DNA of 64,000 nt from Lunularia cruciata (lineage: Eukaryota; Streptophyta; Marchantiopsida; Lunulariales; Lunulariaceae): the NCBI GenBank assembly GCA_948567375.1, contig OX419755.1:63058944-63122943 (forward strand). Reading direction: 5' to 3'. A program made the translations under genes and the position numbers. Position 1 is the stretch's first letter. Each line of letters begins with the position of its first letter. Below the pieces are notes generated by a model. It was not told the origin of the DNA. It saw only the letters and a program-made list of their open reading frames with translations, and searched no databases. Shown one piece after another: positions 1 through 11,499 of the stretch.

Positions 1-189
1 GGTGCGAGCAAAAGGTTTGCTCGAAGGGCTTGTGGAAAAGCTTGCAGGAAAGGGTTAGCTCAGAGCACACAAAAAACAAAGTGGGCATCAAAGATATAGT
101 AATACTTACGTTGCTAGAGGTAGATTCGGTAAAGTAAAAGCTTTCAGATATTTCAGATGCAAACATAAACTTCACGAACGCTGTTTTAC

Positions 190-1375
190 CTTCTCAAAGA
201 CATTGATTTTCTTTAGAGCCAAAATTCGATGTGTTGGTATATGAATGGCTTTCCGTACAACGCTGCTGGCACCCCAACCAATTGCACCAAATACACACAT
301 TTCATGGGAAGCGCACTGATAGGTTTTCTCCCTCGCCCCTTCACCATCTTTGTCATCCATGGACAGAGAAGACCTTTTCTGTAGACCGAGCTCATTGATA
401 TTATATTCAGCACATGATCTACTTAGAAGATTCAAACATCCCGCATCCGTCACCTGCAAACATACGCAGTGCATGGGTCAATGGCTCAAGTCAGATAAGA
501 GTCTGATTACGAGCCCTTCAGTTCCTCGCAGTAACTAAAGCTGGCCAAAGGTTGGTCTGACTAGGTGGAGGAGCTGCAAACTCAGGTTATTAAGTCTGGC
601 AACCACCAATTCGCCGCTTTACTAGAACGTATCAGAGGAAGTGATCTGGACAGAGCTTTCTCAATACTCTAAACGGGAAAACCACAAAACCATAATGTTC
701 GATTGGGCATGTTTGATTTAGCAGGAGAATTGGCAGAGGATCAGCAAGTACCGAACTTCAGCACAGTATTTGAAAACATAGACCTGTTTTGATTTTGGCT
801 TCATCAATGGCAGTTGTTAAGAGTTTTAGTCTGGGGGAAATCGACTTCCACTAGATGAACGAGATGGGCATTCACAACATTCTTCCTTATCTTTGTATCG
901 CATTTTTGCATGTGGGCCCACCTTTAATGTTGAAGCATTAATCCATAAAGAAAAGAAAGAATCAAACCAAGGACAGTGATTAAAACATATGTGGTCTTCA
1001 AATTGGCTATCCATTCCCTTTAAGAGGCAGTGAAAGGACATCATTGTGTTTTGACAATGTAGATTGCGAAACAGGGGATTGGATCGAGCAACCTATGTTC
1101 TGTTACGCAATAGCTTGGACTAAGGGTGGGGCCGAACTGCGATCTGCACCGCGGGGAGAGCTTAGAATTTCGACTTGGTTTCTGGGACTAAGAAAAGTAA
1201 CGACCCCAAAGGTACCAGGCGGTAGAATCAGATACGTTTGTACGGAGTAGTTAAGGAGGAACTGTCCAATTTTTCTCACCTTGTAAGAAGCCGAACAATC
1301 GATGGACATATCGGGTCTGAGAGCCTGATTCATGTCCAGTGACAGCTTCTTCTTCAGTTGTTCTAAGCCGGCCAT
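190..1375 (-). CDS. MKK3: MAP kinase kinase, MKK3 type, first two coding exons (partial)
   Basis: A minus-strand gene entering from the right. Exon 1 (1280-1375, 32 codons, starts MAGLEQLKKKL) ends at an AAG|GTGAG donor. Exon 2 (190-453, 88 codons) starts after TTTGCAG and ends at an AAG|GTAAAA donor, both in phase 0, so the intron is 826 bp. Exon 2 encodes NLLSRSCAEYNINELGLQK, YQCASHEM and the start of the kinase domain: a glycine-rich loop (GAIGWGASSVV) and the ATP-binding lysine in ILALKKINVFEK. This combination is diagnostic of plant MKK3, a kinase that phosphorylates MAP kinases in defence, jasmonate and dormancy signalling. The remaining kinase domain is not seen in 1-189, so it lies outside the window or is lost. 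The loop residue W and the C before VFGAIG are unusual and could be C-to-T decay of Arg codons, so a pseudogene fragment is possible. Family assignment is firm; functionality is not. Confidence 0.78.
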
Positions 1376-2175
1376 GACTGCAACTCTGTCTAACCCAAGT
1401 GTGTCAACTAAGCAAAAAAGACCCTCGAAAGATTGAATCCACGCTTGACTAGTGGTGATTTTGGTCTCCTTGCTTCCTTGCTACCTTCCGTACTCACCCT
1501 CTCTCAAACATTTCCCCAGACCCGACCCTATGCCGTTCAATCTGTGAAACAAAGACACATTCTCCGCGTGCCCTTCTTCTCTGCCTCTCTCACCCTTGCT
1601 TTTCCACCTCCCCGGCCACATCTCTCACTTTCCCCATGGATTGGTCCTACTTCCCCCCTGTGTTCTCGGCTTCTTCTTTGCAGCAGATGATGGCTCTTTC
1701 TCTCTTCTCTCTCTCTCGCTGTGCTTATTCTTCTCCTTCCTTGCCCAACTCAAGAGGAGCCTGGACGGGGGGTGGGGAGAGAGAGACGGAAGGGATGGAA
1801 GGAAGAGAAGATGGATGCCTTTTGAAGAGAGGAAGTACTACACGTAAGTCGCTGTATGTCTGTCTCTAATAATGAGAAAGATATGTCTGTGTCTAATACG
1901 AACAGAGAAAAAGACGAGCACGGGGTCTTGCCTTTCGCTGATCTAAACCTTTCCTCCCTGAGAAGAGGCCCCCAAAGTAAAGTATAGCAAAGCAAAGCAA
2001 GAGATATGAGAGAAGAAGAACATGGGTAAACTAAGTGAGGTGGTGAGTTGGGGCTGGCACCGCGCGGAAAATGGGGGCGTGTGTGCGTGCGGAATGGAAT
2101 GGGAGAGAAGAACAGAAGCAGAAGAAGAAACAAGCAAGGCAGGCAGTACCGTAATATGGCAGGAGAAGGAACAGC

Positions 2176-2209
<34 letters not shown>

Positions 2210-2680
2210 GTAATAGCAGTGGTAGTAGGAGTGGTAAGTAAGTAAGTTATAAGTAGTACGAGGACCAGTGGTGGTAGAGTTGGCGTCCTTCGCTGGGGTA
2301 CTACTAGTAGTACTAACGAGGGAGGAGTGTGACCGCCTGACCTGAAGAGATAGAGGAAGAGACGAGGAGAATATGAGAGGAAAGCGGTGTCAGGCAGACC
2401 GAAGTAAAGAAGGAAGGAATGAAGGAAGGCTGGTTGGTGGCTTGTTCTGGCAGGCAGGCAGGCTTTGCTTGCTGGCTCCACCAGAGCACACAAGATACTT
2501 TACGACGTTACTACCACTACATTAAGAAGAAGGCGGAATGGCGAAAATAGAACAGTAATGAACGAGTGAGAGGTGGGAAGGAAATAGGCGGGTGTATGTA
2601 TGTAGTATTTATGCTACGCCACAAAAGCGGAGATTATTATGCCCCTCTCTCGTGACCTGTGTCCTCAACACCACCAATAA
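1376..2680. other. Upstream region of the MKK3 gene, CT-rich and low complexity
   Basis: No convincing gene. The plus strand is strongly pyrimidine-rich at 1430-1760 with CTCTCT runs, and purine-rich at 1760-2460. Long open frames here on both strands are low complexity (Ser/Leu/Thr or Gly/Arg runs) and look like by-products of this bias. The higher GC and CpG content than the rest of the window fits a host promoter or 5' UTR region, possibly shared by the minus-strand MKK3 gene and a plus-strand transcript to the right. Confidence 0.5.
2183..2212. repeat. (GTA)n microsatellite
   Basis: Ten uninterrupted GTA units, followed by imperfect ones to about 2236. A plain trinucleotide repeat in the upstream region. 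Confidence 0.95.
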
Positions 2681-2836
2681 CAACAGAACATCCTTCCTCT
2701 TTTACAGGGTTTAGAGGCGGCCAAGCTCATAAACAGGAGAAGCAGCAGCAGGCAGTACTCTCCTTCGATCCGAATTTCGGCCTCTAAACCTACTAATTCG
2801 CGATCGATCATCATCGACGTTCGTTCGGTTGTTGCC

Positions 2837-3079
2837 ATGCAACAACAACAACAACAACAACAACAATTCGGAGATTCTTCTGCCCCAATTCGAGAGAGCA
2901 AAAGAGCGTCCGTCGGGTGGGAGGAGCGTCTTGCGCGGATGCAAAGAAAGGCTGCTCTTCTAGACCAAATCTCCAATGTGGCAGTTCCTGTGTGGTTCCG
3001 ACCCGCACTGATTTCTTTTCTTTTCTTTTCTCACCAAAGAAATCTTTTATTTTCACCGATGCAAAGGAATTACCTGTAA
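2837..3079 (+). CDS. Unrecognised open frame starting with a polyglutamine run
   Basis: The frame opens ATG followed by nine CAA codons, then a charged stretch (GWEERLARMQRKAALLDQI) before a Phe/Ser-rich tail. The same frame is open upstream to 2681, and CCTCTTTTACAG just before 2708 looks like a splice acceptor, so this could be an internal exon rather than a start. The helical charged segment looks protein-like, while the tail after about 2985 resembles intron, so the true exon may end near there. I do not recognise the family. It lies divergent to the MKK3 fragment. It could equally be a transcribed 5' UTR with a chance frame. Confidence 0.35.
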   Translation: MQQQQQQQQQFGDSSAPIRESKRASVGWEERLARMQRKAALLDQISNVAVPVWFRPALISFLFFSHQRNLLFSPMQRNYL

Positions 3080-5104
3080 CTACCGTAATTGCTTCGTTCT
3101 TAGCTGCAATGTCGGTACTGTACTCTACAATTAGGGCCGGAAAGGACACGGACTGACTGACTGACGGACGGACTTGCGCTTCTGTAGGTGGCGAGCACAA
3201 CAGCTCACACAGCGGCATCTGTCTGCCTATTTACGGTAACCCCGCCACCATCATGTCTTGACCCACTGAACTTTTGTCCTATTGGGGATTTATCACAGAC
3301 AGCCAGTAAAGGCATTTCACTTCCACACCAGGAGTGGTAAGTCGATTTGTCTTTCTATTTAGGTTGGATTACTGACCATAGTTAACTTTAACTCATGTCT
3401 TGATCATGCAAGAGGAGATTTGGCCTAAACAAGCTTTTTGTTACCTTTTACATCGGTGGCTCAAATCGCAACAGTCCCGTGGTTGATCTAACGTACCAAC
3501 ATCTAACTATGTATCAAAAGGACCTTAAGAAAGGTCCGAGTGATCATGCATCCACCTATGATTCGAGAAGAAGAAAGGAGTTGCTGAACTTCGTTTGCCT
3601 TGATAATATGTCGTTCACACACTAGTTGATATTATCAAACCTTTCTCAACCGAGGTGTGAATTGATATTCTATCATAAGAGTTCCGCTAACTTTGGGATA
3701 CTCACTCGCTTTGGAAATACAGTACTTATTAGCCATTGTTGCGACATTTGGCAAACTGATTGTCTCATGCTGGCTTAACCATTAATTGCAGATTGACCAA
3801 TTTTGACTTATTTTGTATTGTATATAGATGGCCGGCTCCTTCAGCACCCAATGACGGTAGTGTGGACGTCATGGGCACGTTGTCACAAATGACTCCATTT
3901 TGTAAAGATATATGAATGCTTCTAATGAAGTACTAATAGTACGAATAGGTGGATGATGTTCTAAGCTATATATACATGAAATTGGTATGAACATTAAACA
4001 ATTACAGTTTTCCATATCTAAGCTAATTATTTAATTGAGTTCTTCTACTTCCTGGTGTAGATCTTCTACTTTATCTCAAGAACATGACTTTGTTTGTTTG
4101 GATCTATTCGATAGTTACATTGCATGTCATACTTTTACATAAAGATTAAAACCATTTGCAAAAGATCTCCCCTTTAGTAGTTGATCTTATAAGATATATT
4201 AATAATGGCCAATACATAGCTCTCTTTTCAAATATAAGACAATTAATAAAATAAACATTGCTATTGATTGCGCACCTATAATTAGCCCATCACTACCATA
4301 ACAAGGGTAAAACATATATAGCGAGTAGATTTGGAAGAGTTTTTAGCTCTAATATATGCACCCTTTGCCTTTGCATTCACGAGAATCTTTACACTCTTGA
4401 TATAGTGGAAGACTTTGTTTTCATAATTTGCTCTCTCCTTGGCTTAATGTGCTTCTTCTTTTATGGCAAATCCTTTTGACTTTCACTAGGTCACTCTTTA
4501 TCTACTTAAGTATCAAGTGGGAAAGGTAATCTACGTCATACATAATAAATTATTGATTTAAGTTACAAGATATAAACATGTAGTAAAATTAAAAGAAATA
4601 ATGTAAAAGATAAAGATACAAGAGTGGATAATTTAAAAAAGAGTAAGAAAATACCAATTAGACTTGATTTTAAAGAGACATGCTTTTATTTTGTCTTTCT
4701 TGATCTTGATTTATTAAATTGTGTACTTTACATGAAAAATAATTTTTTTAATGAAATTGGAAATTCCTTCTCTACTTGTAGTACCTAAGAATTTGAAAAT
4801 ATGGCTAGTTGTGTAGATAGTGATATAGGAACTTCAACAAGATTGGCTTGATTACTTCAACTCAAGTCAAATTGAAGAATTCATATACTCCAGATTGTAT
4901 GATGAATCCTCCATACTATCAAACCACATATTTGGTATAAATAACATCTGTCTATTGTTCTTAAAAAGATTGTGTTTTCTGTACCAAGTGATGTTTCCAT
5001 GATTTTTGCAAGTTCATCTTAGGTCTATACACATTAAGGACATGATTCATGGTGGCAGATATTGTAGGAAAATTCAACAAAGAGTGCAAAGTGGATATAT
5101 ACTT
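3080..5104. other. AT-rich region without a recognisable gene
   Basis: Composition becomes AT-rich after 3350. I find no coding frame of note, no RNA gene and no similarity to the element families to the right. A short inverted repeat pairs GATAATAT near 3602 with ATATTATC near 3630. It may be intron or intergenic DNA, or an element too old to recognise. Confidence 0.5.
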
Positions 5105-5544
5105 TGTAATAATATGGAGTTAACAGATGCTAATTAGTTAGTAAAATAAGCCAAATATAGCTATGAATTCTAAGAATATTCCAAAAGCATCTAGGCAGCT
5201 TCTTGGTGGGGAGTTTCTAGGTACCTAGAAGCTCCACACCAAGATTAGATAACTTGCACACCAATTAAATATCTAGCTTACCTTAGGTTGTATACCAAGT
5301 AGACAATTTCAAAAAGAAAGCTTCTTTGGAAGCTTCTTGGGTAACTTAGTTGCAAATCCAAGAAGGCATCTTTGAGAAGGAAGCTTCCTTTAAAGCCCCT
5401 CAAGCCTTATATTGCTTCACTATAAATACCAAAACCCAAGCTCATGTTAAGCATTTAGAGTTTCCTTCATTTGAGAGTTTTAGTGTGACCTTCCCTTTTG
5501 ATCTTCCATTCTCATATTTCTCTCCTTAGTCTTGATCTTTTACA
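5105..5544 (+). repeat. 5' LTR of the outer family A element
   Basis: Begins TGTAATAATATGG and ends CTTTTACA. It is a diverged reverse complement of the A1 LTRs at 26461 and 31661, sharing the AAGCTTC motifs, the TATAAATACC box (5421-5430) and the CTCATTC/TTCATTTGAGAG block. A mutated initiator-Met primer site (TTGTATTGAAGC, canonical TTGGTATCAGAGC) follows directly, which fixes the orientation. Confidence 0.85.
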
Positions 5545-6573
5545 TTTGTATTGAAGCAAGAATAAGATGGATGGAATATATAGACCACCAAAAAAAGTCT
5601 CTCCCAAACCATTGGGATTTCTATATCCATGTGTTGCCAAAGTATCATTTCTAACAATTCATCACTTCTTGCTTTGGCCAAGGCTTTCTAAATATGGTCA
5701 CATTGTTGGATGAACCATTGATCCTTCTTATTGTAACTTATAGGGAGTGGTAGGCATGTTGAATCTACATGTTTACCTAGAGAATTACAAGTTAGTAGTG
5801 TAGTAGTGTAGTAGAGTAGTAATCGGAACAATGATGCCCAAAGTTATCATTGCTATGCAACAACAAATCAAACATCTTAATTGATTTGTGGAAGAGAGAG
5901 ATCATGATGATCAACAATAAGAGCAATTAGGAAGAGTATTATCTCAAGAAGGAGAAGATCAAGACAATTTCTGAAACCAAAGGTCTTTGAATGAAAGAAT
6001 ATATGAGGAGCAATAGAAAATTTGATGGTTGATTGTGAATGTTATTTTCAGTCCACAAGTCTTGTAGATGATTGAAGACTATTCAAATTAATTAGATGGA
6101 GCGGTAAACTATGGTAGCAATTCCTTGTGGAGCAAACTCAATGGTAATTCTTTGTTCCAATTTTAATGTGTGAAGACTTCAAGAGTGTAGTCATTAGGCA
6201 ATTCCAAGCCGGGAATGTTGCACAAGTTGCATGAGATTGATTGGTGGAAATGAGGCATATTGGTTCAATGAGAAGTTATAATTCTCAATTTTAAAACACC
6301 ATGGTATTGATTACAAACATAAAAGAAGGTGAAGCTTTGCATCACTTTGTGAGAGACTTGAAATCATGCACCAAATTGGAAGTAACCACACAGGAACCCA
6401 AGCATCTAGACAAAGTCATGCAAATGGTTGAACATTTTGACTCCTTAGTTAACACAAATTGGCCTTAACTTAGACCACCATAAAGACTATAAACACACCA
6501 AGCACAAGTGGATGAGCCAACACCAATGGAGATTGATGTTATCCAATGGAGACCACTTGGCACAACCAATCTC
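5545..6573 (+). pseudogene. Leader and gag of the outer family A element (5' part)
   Basis: Decayed Gypsy gag. Recognisable blocks in order are FKSVVIRQFQAGN, a SMRSYNSQF block, a GEALHHFVRDLKS block, HLDKVMQMVEHFDSLV and EPTPMEIDVIQWRPLGTT, each matching the A1 gag at 30552-31016. More than ten in-frame stops interrupt it, many at positions where A1 has Gln, Trp or Arg codons, so C-to-T or G-to-A change explains them. It ends abruptly at 6573, where the LTR of D1 begins; its continuation with the zinc knuckle is at 22716. Confidence 0.75.
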
Positions 6574-7264
6574 TGAGTTGGCCTATCTCTCACTCAAGAT
6601 GAACCTTTGATGGCTATTATGGTAGTGCACCATGGACTAAGAAGGCAAGGAAACCCCAATTCAATCATGCTCTTCTAAGGCTAACATTCCAAGTCTCAAA
6701 CCATTGCTCACTAGAGAACTCAATGAAAGAGAGATAGTTGCAAATGAAAGGATGATGAGTACCTCCTCATCCCTAGTTTATAGACTTGTGAAGTAATTAT
6801 ATACCAAAATTACTAATTATTGGAGTAACTCAAGTTACTAGGCTAAAAGTCAAATAAAGTGCAAAATCCAAAGGAATATCCATACTCATGGGAATATTTT
6901 CCTAAGCATGTGGTCTTATCTTGACCCAACCACTAAGTCAAGTATTCATTTAGATGGGCTATCCTTGGACTATAGAAGAATTTGAAGCAAAAAGGCTTGT
7001 GTGTCCAAGAGTTCTCAATTGTTTCCTCAAAGCCAAACACTTAGTACCAATAATACCAAGTCAATACACTAGAATCCAAATAGCAGTACTCATCTTTTAC
7101 ACTTCCTCTAAAGTAAGTTCCTCTTTATCTTAACTATGAATAACTTTAGTTAATCATGACTAAATAGAATCATTATTTATCTCTATATAAATAACATCTC
7201 TTAGATACTTATAATACCAAACAAAATATCATAATAACACATACATGCACAAATGGGTGTTATA
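6574..7264 (-). repeat. 3' LTR of D1
   Basis: On the minus strand it starts TATAACACCCATTTGTGC (canonical TGTAACACCC in sister copies, C-to-T at the end) and finishes GGCCAACTCA. Highly similar to the LTRs at 22028, 32485, 42837 and 55137. A purine tract (CTAGGGGTAAA on the minus strand) adjoins it at 7265-7275, as expected for a polypurine tract next to a 3' LTR. Confidence 0.88.
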
Positions 7265-7297
7265 TTTACCCCTAGACTAAGATTTCACTTTGTCCTC

Positions 7298-8043
7298 TGT
7301 AATACTCCAAGGACAAGAGAAGAGAAAAAACACAAATTGCACACTCAAACATTCGATGCCCCAAAGGAGCACCTTCTCTTTATTATATAGACAAAGAAGA
7401 TCTCCTCCAAGGAAGCTCCACCATAGGATAAGGGACACAGATAGGTGACATGTCAGCAAGCTCCACCCTTGGGTTACTTACTTGGATGGGTGACATGTCT
7501 GGTCTAGGTCCTATTTGGTTGGTCAAACAAGCTTTGACCGGAGGGAATCTTTTAGAGAATCTTCCCATAGGAATCTCAAAATCACGTGCGTAAGGTACCG
7601 TTGGAAAGCTCTCGATGAGACAAAGTAGGGGGGGAGAGAAGGCCAACCTTTCATCTGTTGGGGGGGGGGAAGGAACTTGCACATTTTCGAGGCCTAATTC
7701 ATCCATTTAGGCCTCCGAAATTGCCTTCAAAGATTTTAGGCATATTTCGGTTCCTACTCTATTAGTAGAAGTCTCCTTTTGGTGATACCTCTTTCTGATT
7801 TGTTTAATCCATCATGTGTAACATCCTTCTAGATGTTACCGAACCAATTCTCACCTTTAAATCATATGTCTAGCTATTGGTTCTAAGGTTCTCAAGTCTA
7901 TTTTGGTTTTTGACCTATTAGTAGAAGTAATCTTTTGGTGATACTTCTATCTTATCTATTTTGACCATCATGTATAAAATCATTCTAGATGTTACCAAAC
8001 CAAATTTCACATCTAGATCATATGGCTAGCTCTTGGTATTACA
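7298..8043 (-). repeat. 3' LTR of element B
   Basis: 746 bp, TGTAATACTCC...GGTATTACA on the plus strand. TATTATATA at 7381-7389 is a TATA box on the minus strand and is kept in the other LTR (13125-13133). G-rich runs at about 7627 and 7662. It contains an internal duplication: the block with CATCATGTGTAACATC near 7810 recurs with CATCATGTATAAAATC near 7970. Confidence 0.92.
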
Positions 8044-8061
8044 GACCTCCTTCCTTTTAAG
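8044..8061 (-). other. Polypurine tract of element B
   Basis: On the minus strand an 18-nt purine-rich run (AAAAGGAAGGAGGTC) directly abuts the 3' LTR. This is the usual plus-strand primer site of an LTR retrotransposon. Confidence 0.75.
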
Positions 8062-8069
8062 ACGGAACA

Positions 8070-9300
8070 TCCTCGTTGTGCAATTGTTGCTCAAATGCTT
8101 GCACCAACACCGGTGCATGTGCCAAATTGGCAGCGGGCTCCCAGGTTGCTTCATAGAGGGGGTAACCTTTCCATTGTACTAGATGGTCCACCCGTGGATG
8201 GCAAGTGCCACATATGCATTTTTGGAGAATCCGCTCTACTTCATATTCCTCTGTGCCATCAATGAGTGTCGGACAAGGTCAAATGTCTTGTTTGGAATGA
8301 CCTTGGCCTGATCGGGGAGCATATTTGCATAGTAGGAAGACATGGAACACTAGATGGATCTTCATGTGTGGTGGTAGCTCAAGGTGATAGGCCACAACGC
8401 CGATGCAACAAAGAATTGAGAAAGACCCAATAAAACAAGGTCTGAGCTTACGAGGTCAACTAATGTGAGGTTGGTTGTCGATAGCCACACTTGATCCCCA
8501 ACATTGAACTCCATGTGCCTATGGTGTGCATCAGCATACTGCTCATGTCAATTTTGCACAATTTGTAATTTGCACTTGGCACTCTCCACACCTTGTTGGA
8601 TTCTAAAAACAAATGTGTTGATTGCATCGACCTTGGTAGCCATTGGACGGATCTTCATCAAGCTAGAAGGTGTGAATGGATGCTCACCATACATGAGGAA
8701 GAATAGAGTGACCTGGGTGGATGCATTCACTGAATTGTTGTAAGCAAATTCTACCACCGGGAGTAGGGTGTCCCACCTCTCTTGCTCTTCTAAGGTGAAG
8801 CCACGTAACATGTCTTCAATTGTGCAATTAGCCTGCTCTATTTGGCCATCTGTTTGTGGGTGGTAAGCTGTGGACATGGCCAACTTGGTTTTGAAGAAGC
8901 CAAAGAGTGTTCGCCAAAACAAACTGGTGAATTGGGTGCTTCTATTGGTGATGAGTACTCTAGACAAGCCATGGTGAGCAAAGACTGCATCTAAGTATAA
9001 TTGAGCTAGTTGTGGAGCGGTTACCTCCTTGGTGGTAGGGCGTACATGAAGCATTTTGCTAAGCTGGTCCACAAAGACCACGATGGAGTCAAACCCTGAG
9101 GTGGTCTTGGGTAATTCACAGACAAGATCCATACTCACTTGTTCCCAACGTTGGGTAGGAGTGGGAAGAGGTTGAAGGAGCCTTGCAAGAGCTTGATTAG
9201 AAGCTTTGTTATGTTGACAAAGTTGGCAGCTCCAAGGTCTTATCCACTCCGACATGAGCTGTAATGGCCAAATCATGACATTCTGCTAGAATGGTGGTGC
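8070..9300 (-). pseudogene. Integrase and chromodomain of element B
   Basis: Integrase inserts the cDNA into host DNA; the C-terminal chromodomain is thought to direct chromoviruses to heterochromatin. The zinc-binding region has lost its continuous frame: HDLAITAHVGVDKTL is near 9220-9290 in one frame and CQLCQHNKAS follows in another. The catalytic core at 8548-9276 shows MDLVCELP and VFVDQLSK, then LITNRSTQF where the family has a catalytic Asp (changed here to Asn), then the Glu in YHPQTDGQIEQANC. Near 8100-8285 the frame EEYEVERIL, VQWKGYPLYEATWEP is a classic chromodomain with its aromatic residues. Stops separate the pieces, so this is decayed. Confidence 0.85.
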
Positions 9301-9512
9301 GTAATTCTGGGACATTTGGGATCCATAATCTGCCATCCTGAAAGGTGAGTCCTTGGATGCTTGTGACACCTTTGGATGATTGTGCTTCTACAATTTGTGG
9401 ATCAATTTTTGTAGCAGCTAGAATCTTTGGCCAAAATTCAGGGTTAATCTTAATCTCTACGACCAAGTTGTTTGCCATTGGCATGCAGGTGAATGCATCT
9501 ACAAGTTGCTTC

Positions 9513-9900
9513 TTACCTTCCACATAGGTGATTGTCATGTTGAAGGTTTGTCGCTACTCTGCCCACCAAATTTGGCAACAAGATAGATCCTTCTGTATCT
9601 CGAGGTAGACTAGAGGTTTGTAGTCTGTCTCTACTACAAATGCCTTCTTGCCCATATAGTGCTTCCAATGCTTGGTTGCTAGAACAATGGCCAGCTCTTC
9701 TTGTTCTATGGTGTGGTAGTTGCACTCTACTGGTAACAACTTTCAAGAGAAATATGCAATTGGATGCCATCCGTCATGCCACTCTTGTTGTAGGACTGCT
9801 CCTATTGCTACGCTTGATGCATCTATAGCCAACATGATTGGACGTTTTGGGTCATACCACTTCAAGATTGGTGCATGTAGCAAGGTAGCCTTCAATTCTT
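9513..9900 (-). pseudogene. RNase H domain of element B
   Basis: The frame CNYHTIEQEELAIVLATKHW, then ETDYKPLVYL (the D-x-KPL block of Gypsy RNase H), then MTITYVEGKKQLVDAF are read on the minus strand, split by frameshifts. It lies between RT and integrase as expected. The first catalytic Asp region near 9840-9880 is degraded. Confidence 0.75.
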
Positions 9901-9959
9901 AAAAGGCCAACTCTTGTGCAGTTCCCCATGTCCACTTCTTCCCCTTGCCAAGTAGTGCC

Positions 9960-10720
9960 GTTAAAGGCTGTGCAACCTAGGAGAAGTCCTTGAAAAATCT
10001 ACGATAGAATCCCGTCAACCTCAAGAAGCTCTTAAGTTGAGTCTGATCTTCATGGGCACTCTATTTTTGAATGACCTCTATTTTATCTATCAATACTTGA
10101 ATGCTCTCTACACTTACTTTATGCCCCAAGTAGTCTACTTCAGACTTGCCAAACTCACACTTTGAGATTTTGGCGTACAATTGATTTTGTCTTAGAATCA
10201 GGAGGACCTCTCGTAGATGTTATTTGTGTTCTGTCATCATGCTACTATATACTAAGATATCATCCAAAAGACAATAATAGACTTATCCAAGTATGGATGA
10301 AATATATCATTCATTAGACTCATGAAAGTGGCAGGTGCATAGGTGAGGCCAAAAGGCATCACAAGATACTCAAAGTGGCCATACCTGGTTCAAAAGACAG
10401 TTTTGTACACATTCTCCTCTACAATTTGGATTTGATTGTAACCGCTCTGCAAATCCAGTTTGGTGAAGTATCTTGCTCCATGGAGTTGATCAAACAAGTC
10501 ATCCATGCAAGGTAAGGGGTATTTGTTCTTCACTATTTGCTGATTGAGACCCTGATAGTCAATGCACATGCGCATTGTACCATCCTTCTTCTTCACAAAC
10601 AAGACAAGGGCCCCATATGGTGATATGCTAGGTTGGATGAACCCTTTCTACAACATCTCCTCAATTTGAGTCTTACACTCCTCCAACTCATGAGGTGATA
10701 GGCGATATGGGGCCTTACAA
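9960..10720 (-). pseudogene. Reverse transcriptase of element B
   Basis: The best part is 10390-10602 with [34 protein letters not shown] and [16 protein letters not shown], which are RT fingers/palm blocks including the catalytic KLDL. Downstream (10250-10390) [18 protein letters not shown] is legible, but the YxDD region is broken (IIVFWMIS). An in-frame stop separates the two parts. Upstream, ELEECKTQIEEML (10648-10700) is the pre-RT segment. Confidence 0.85.
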
Positions 10721-11243
10721 GGAGGTGTCTTCCCTGAGAATGTCTCAATTTTGTGATCTACTTGCCTTTTTGGTGGTAATCCTGAGGGTAGATCATCTTG
10801 AAACTCATCCACCACATCCTTCAATTTCTCAGGAATTTTTCCATTGAGTTGTGCACTCTGGACTTCTCTTATTAGACCCATAAAACATCTATTGGTCTTA
10901 CAAACAATTGTTGTCTTTATGACATATAGAGGCAATTTTTGCCTGTGTGATTTTTCTTTAACCCCAATGATTGACCATTGGTGGGTTCTCACTACTTTCT
11001 TCCTCCAATCCACCATAGGGTTGTATTGCTCCATCCATGGCATGCCTAAAATTGCATCATAATGAGCTAACTATATTACTCGCCACTCAATTGCTTCCTG
11101 ATATTTTCCTACAGAGAGGGTTACCCGTCTAGGTAATGATTCAATCCTCTTTGTTTACCCATTAGGTAACTCTACTTCTTCACTCCCATCTTTCTCTAGA
11201 TCCATTCCCAATCTTATTGCAATAGAGCAAGACAAGAATTCTA

Positions 11244-11264
11244 TGTTGCTCCCGTATCTATTAA
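11244..11264 (-). pseudogene. Aspartic protease active site of element B
   Basis: On the minus strand the frame reads SQLIVMNGILEGNQVRV followed by LIDTGAT, the catalytic D-T-G-A motif of retropepsins. A stop follows at once, so the protease cannot be complete. It lies between gag and RT. Confidence 0.8.
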
Positions 11265-11499
11265 TACTCTCACTTGATTACCTTCTAGGATTCCATTCAT
11301 GACAATCAATTGTGAGGTTGACTTTTGGGATCTTTGCGCATTATTCTTCTTCCTTCCCTTGCTTTTCTGCTTCCTTATTGAACTAGTAAGGCCGCGAGGT
11401 ACATTTATTGGCAATCTTTGTTTTCCGAAGTGATTTACACCTCCTCCTCTTCAATGTGCCTCTCCATGTTGTTCAAAGATCGCTTGTACAATGGCCGAT

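Noticed and set aside
1750-2493. 247-codon minus-strand frame rich in Ser, Leu and Thr
   Set aside because: Low-complexity translation of a purine-rich plus strand including the GTA microsatellite; no domain-like pattern.
3600-3640. Inverted repeat GATAATAT...ATATTATC as a MITE or terminator
   Set aside because: Arms of eight AT-rich bases are expected by chance; no target duplication.
9513-9770. 85-codon frame with SRVQLPHHRTRRAGHC
   Set aside because: Shifted reading of the RNase H region of element B, which is legible in the neighbouring frame at 9554-9739.
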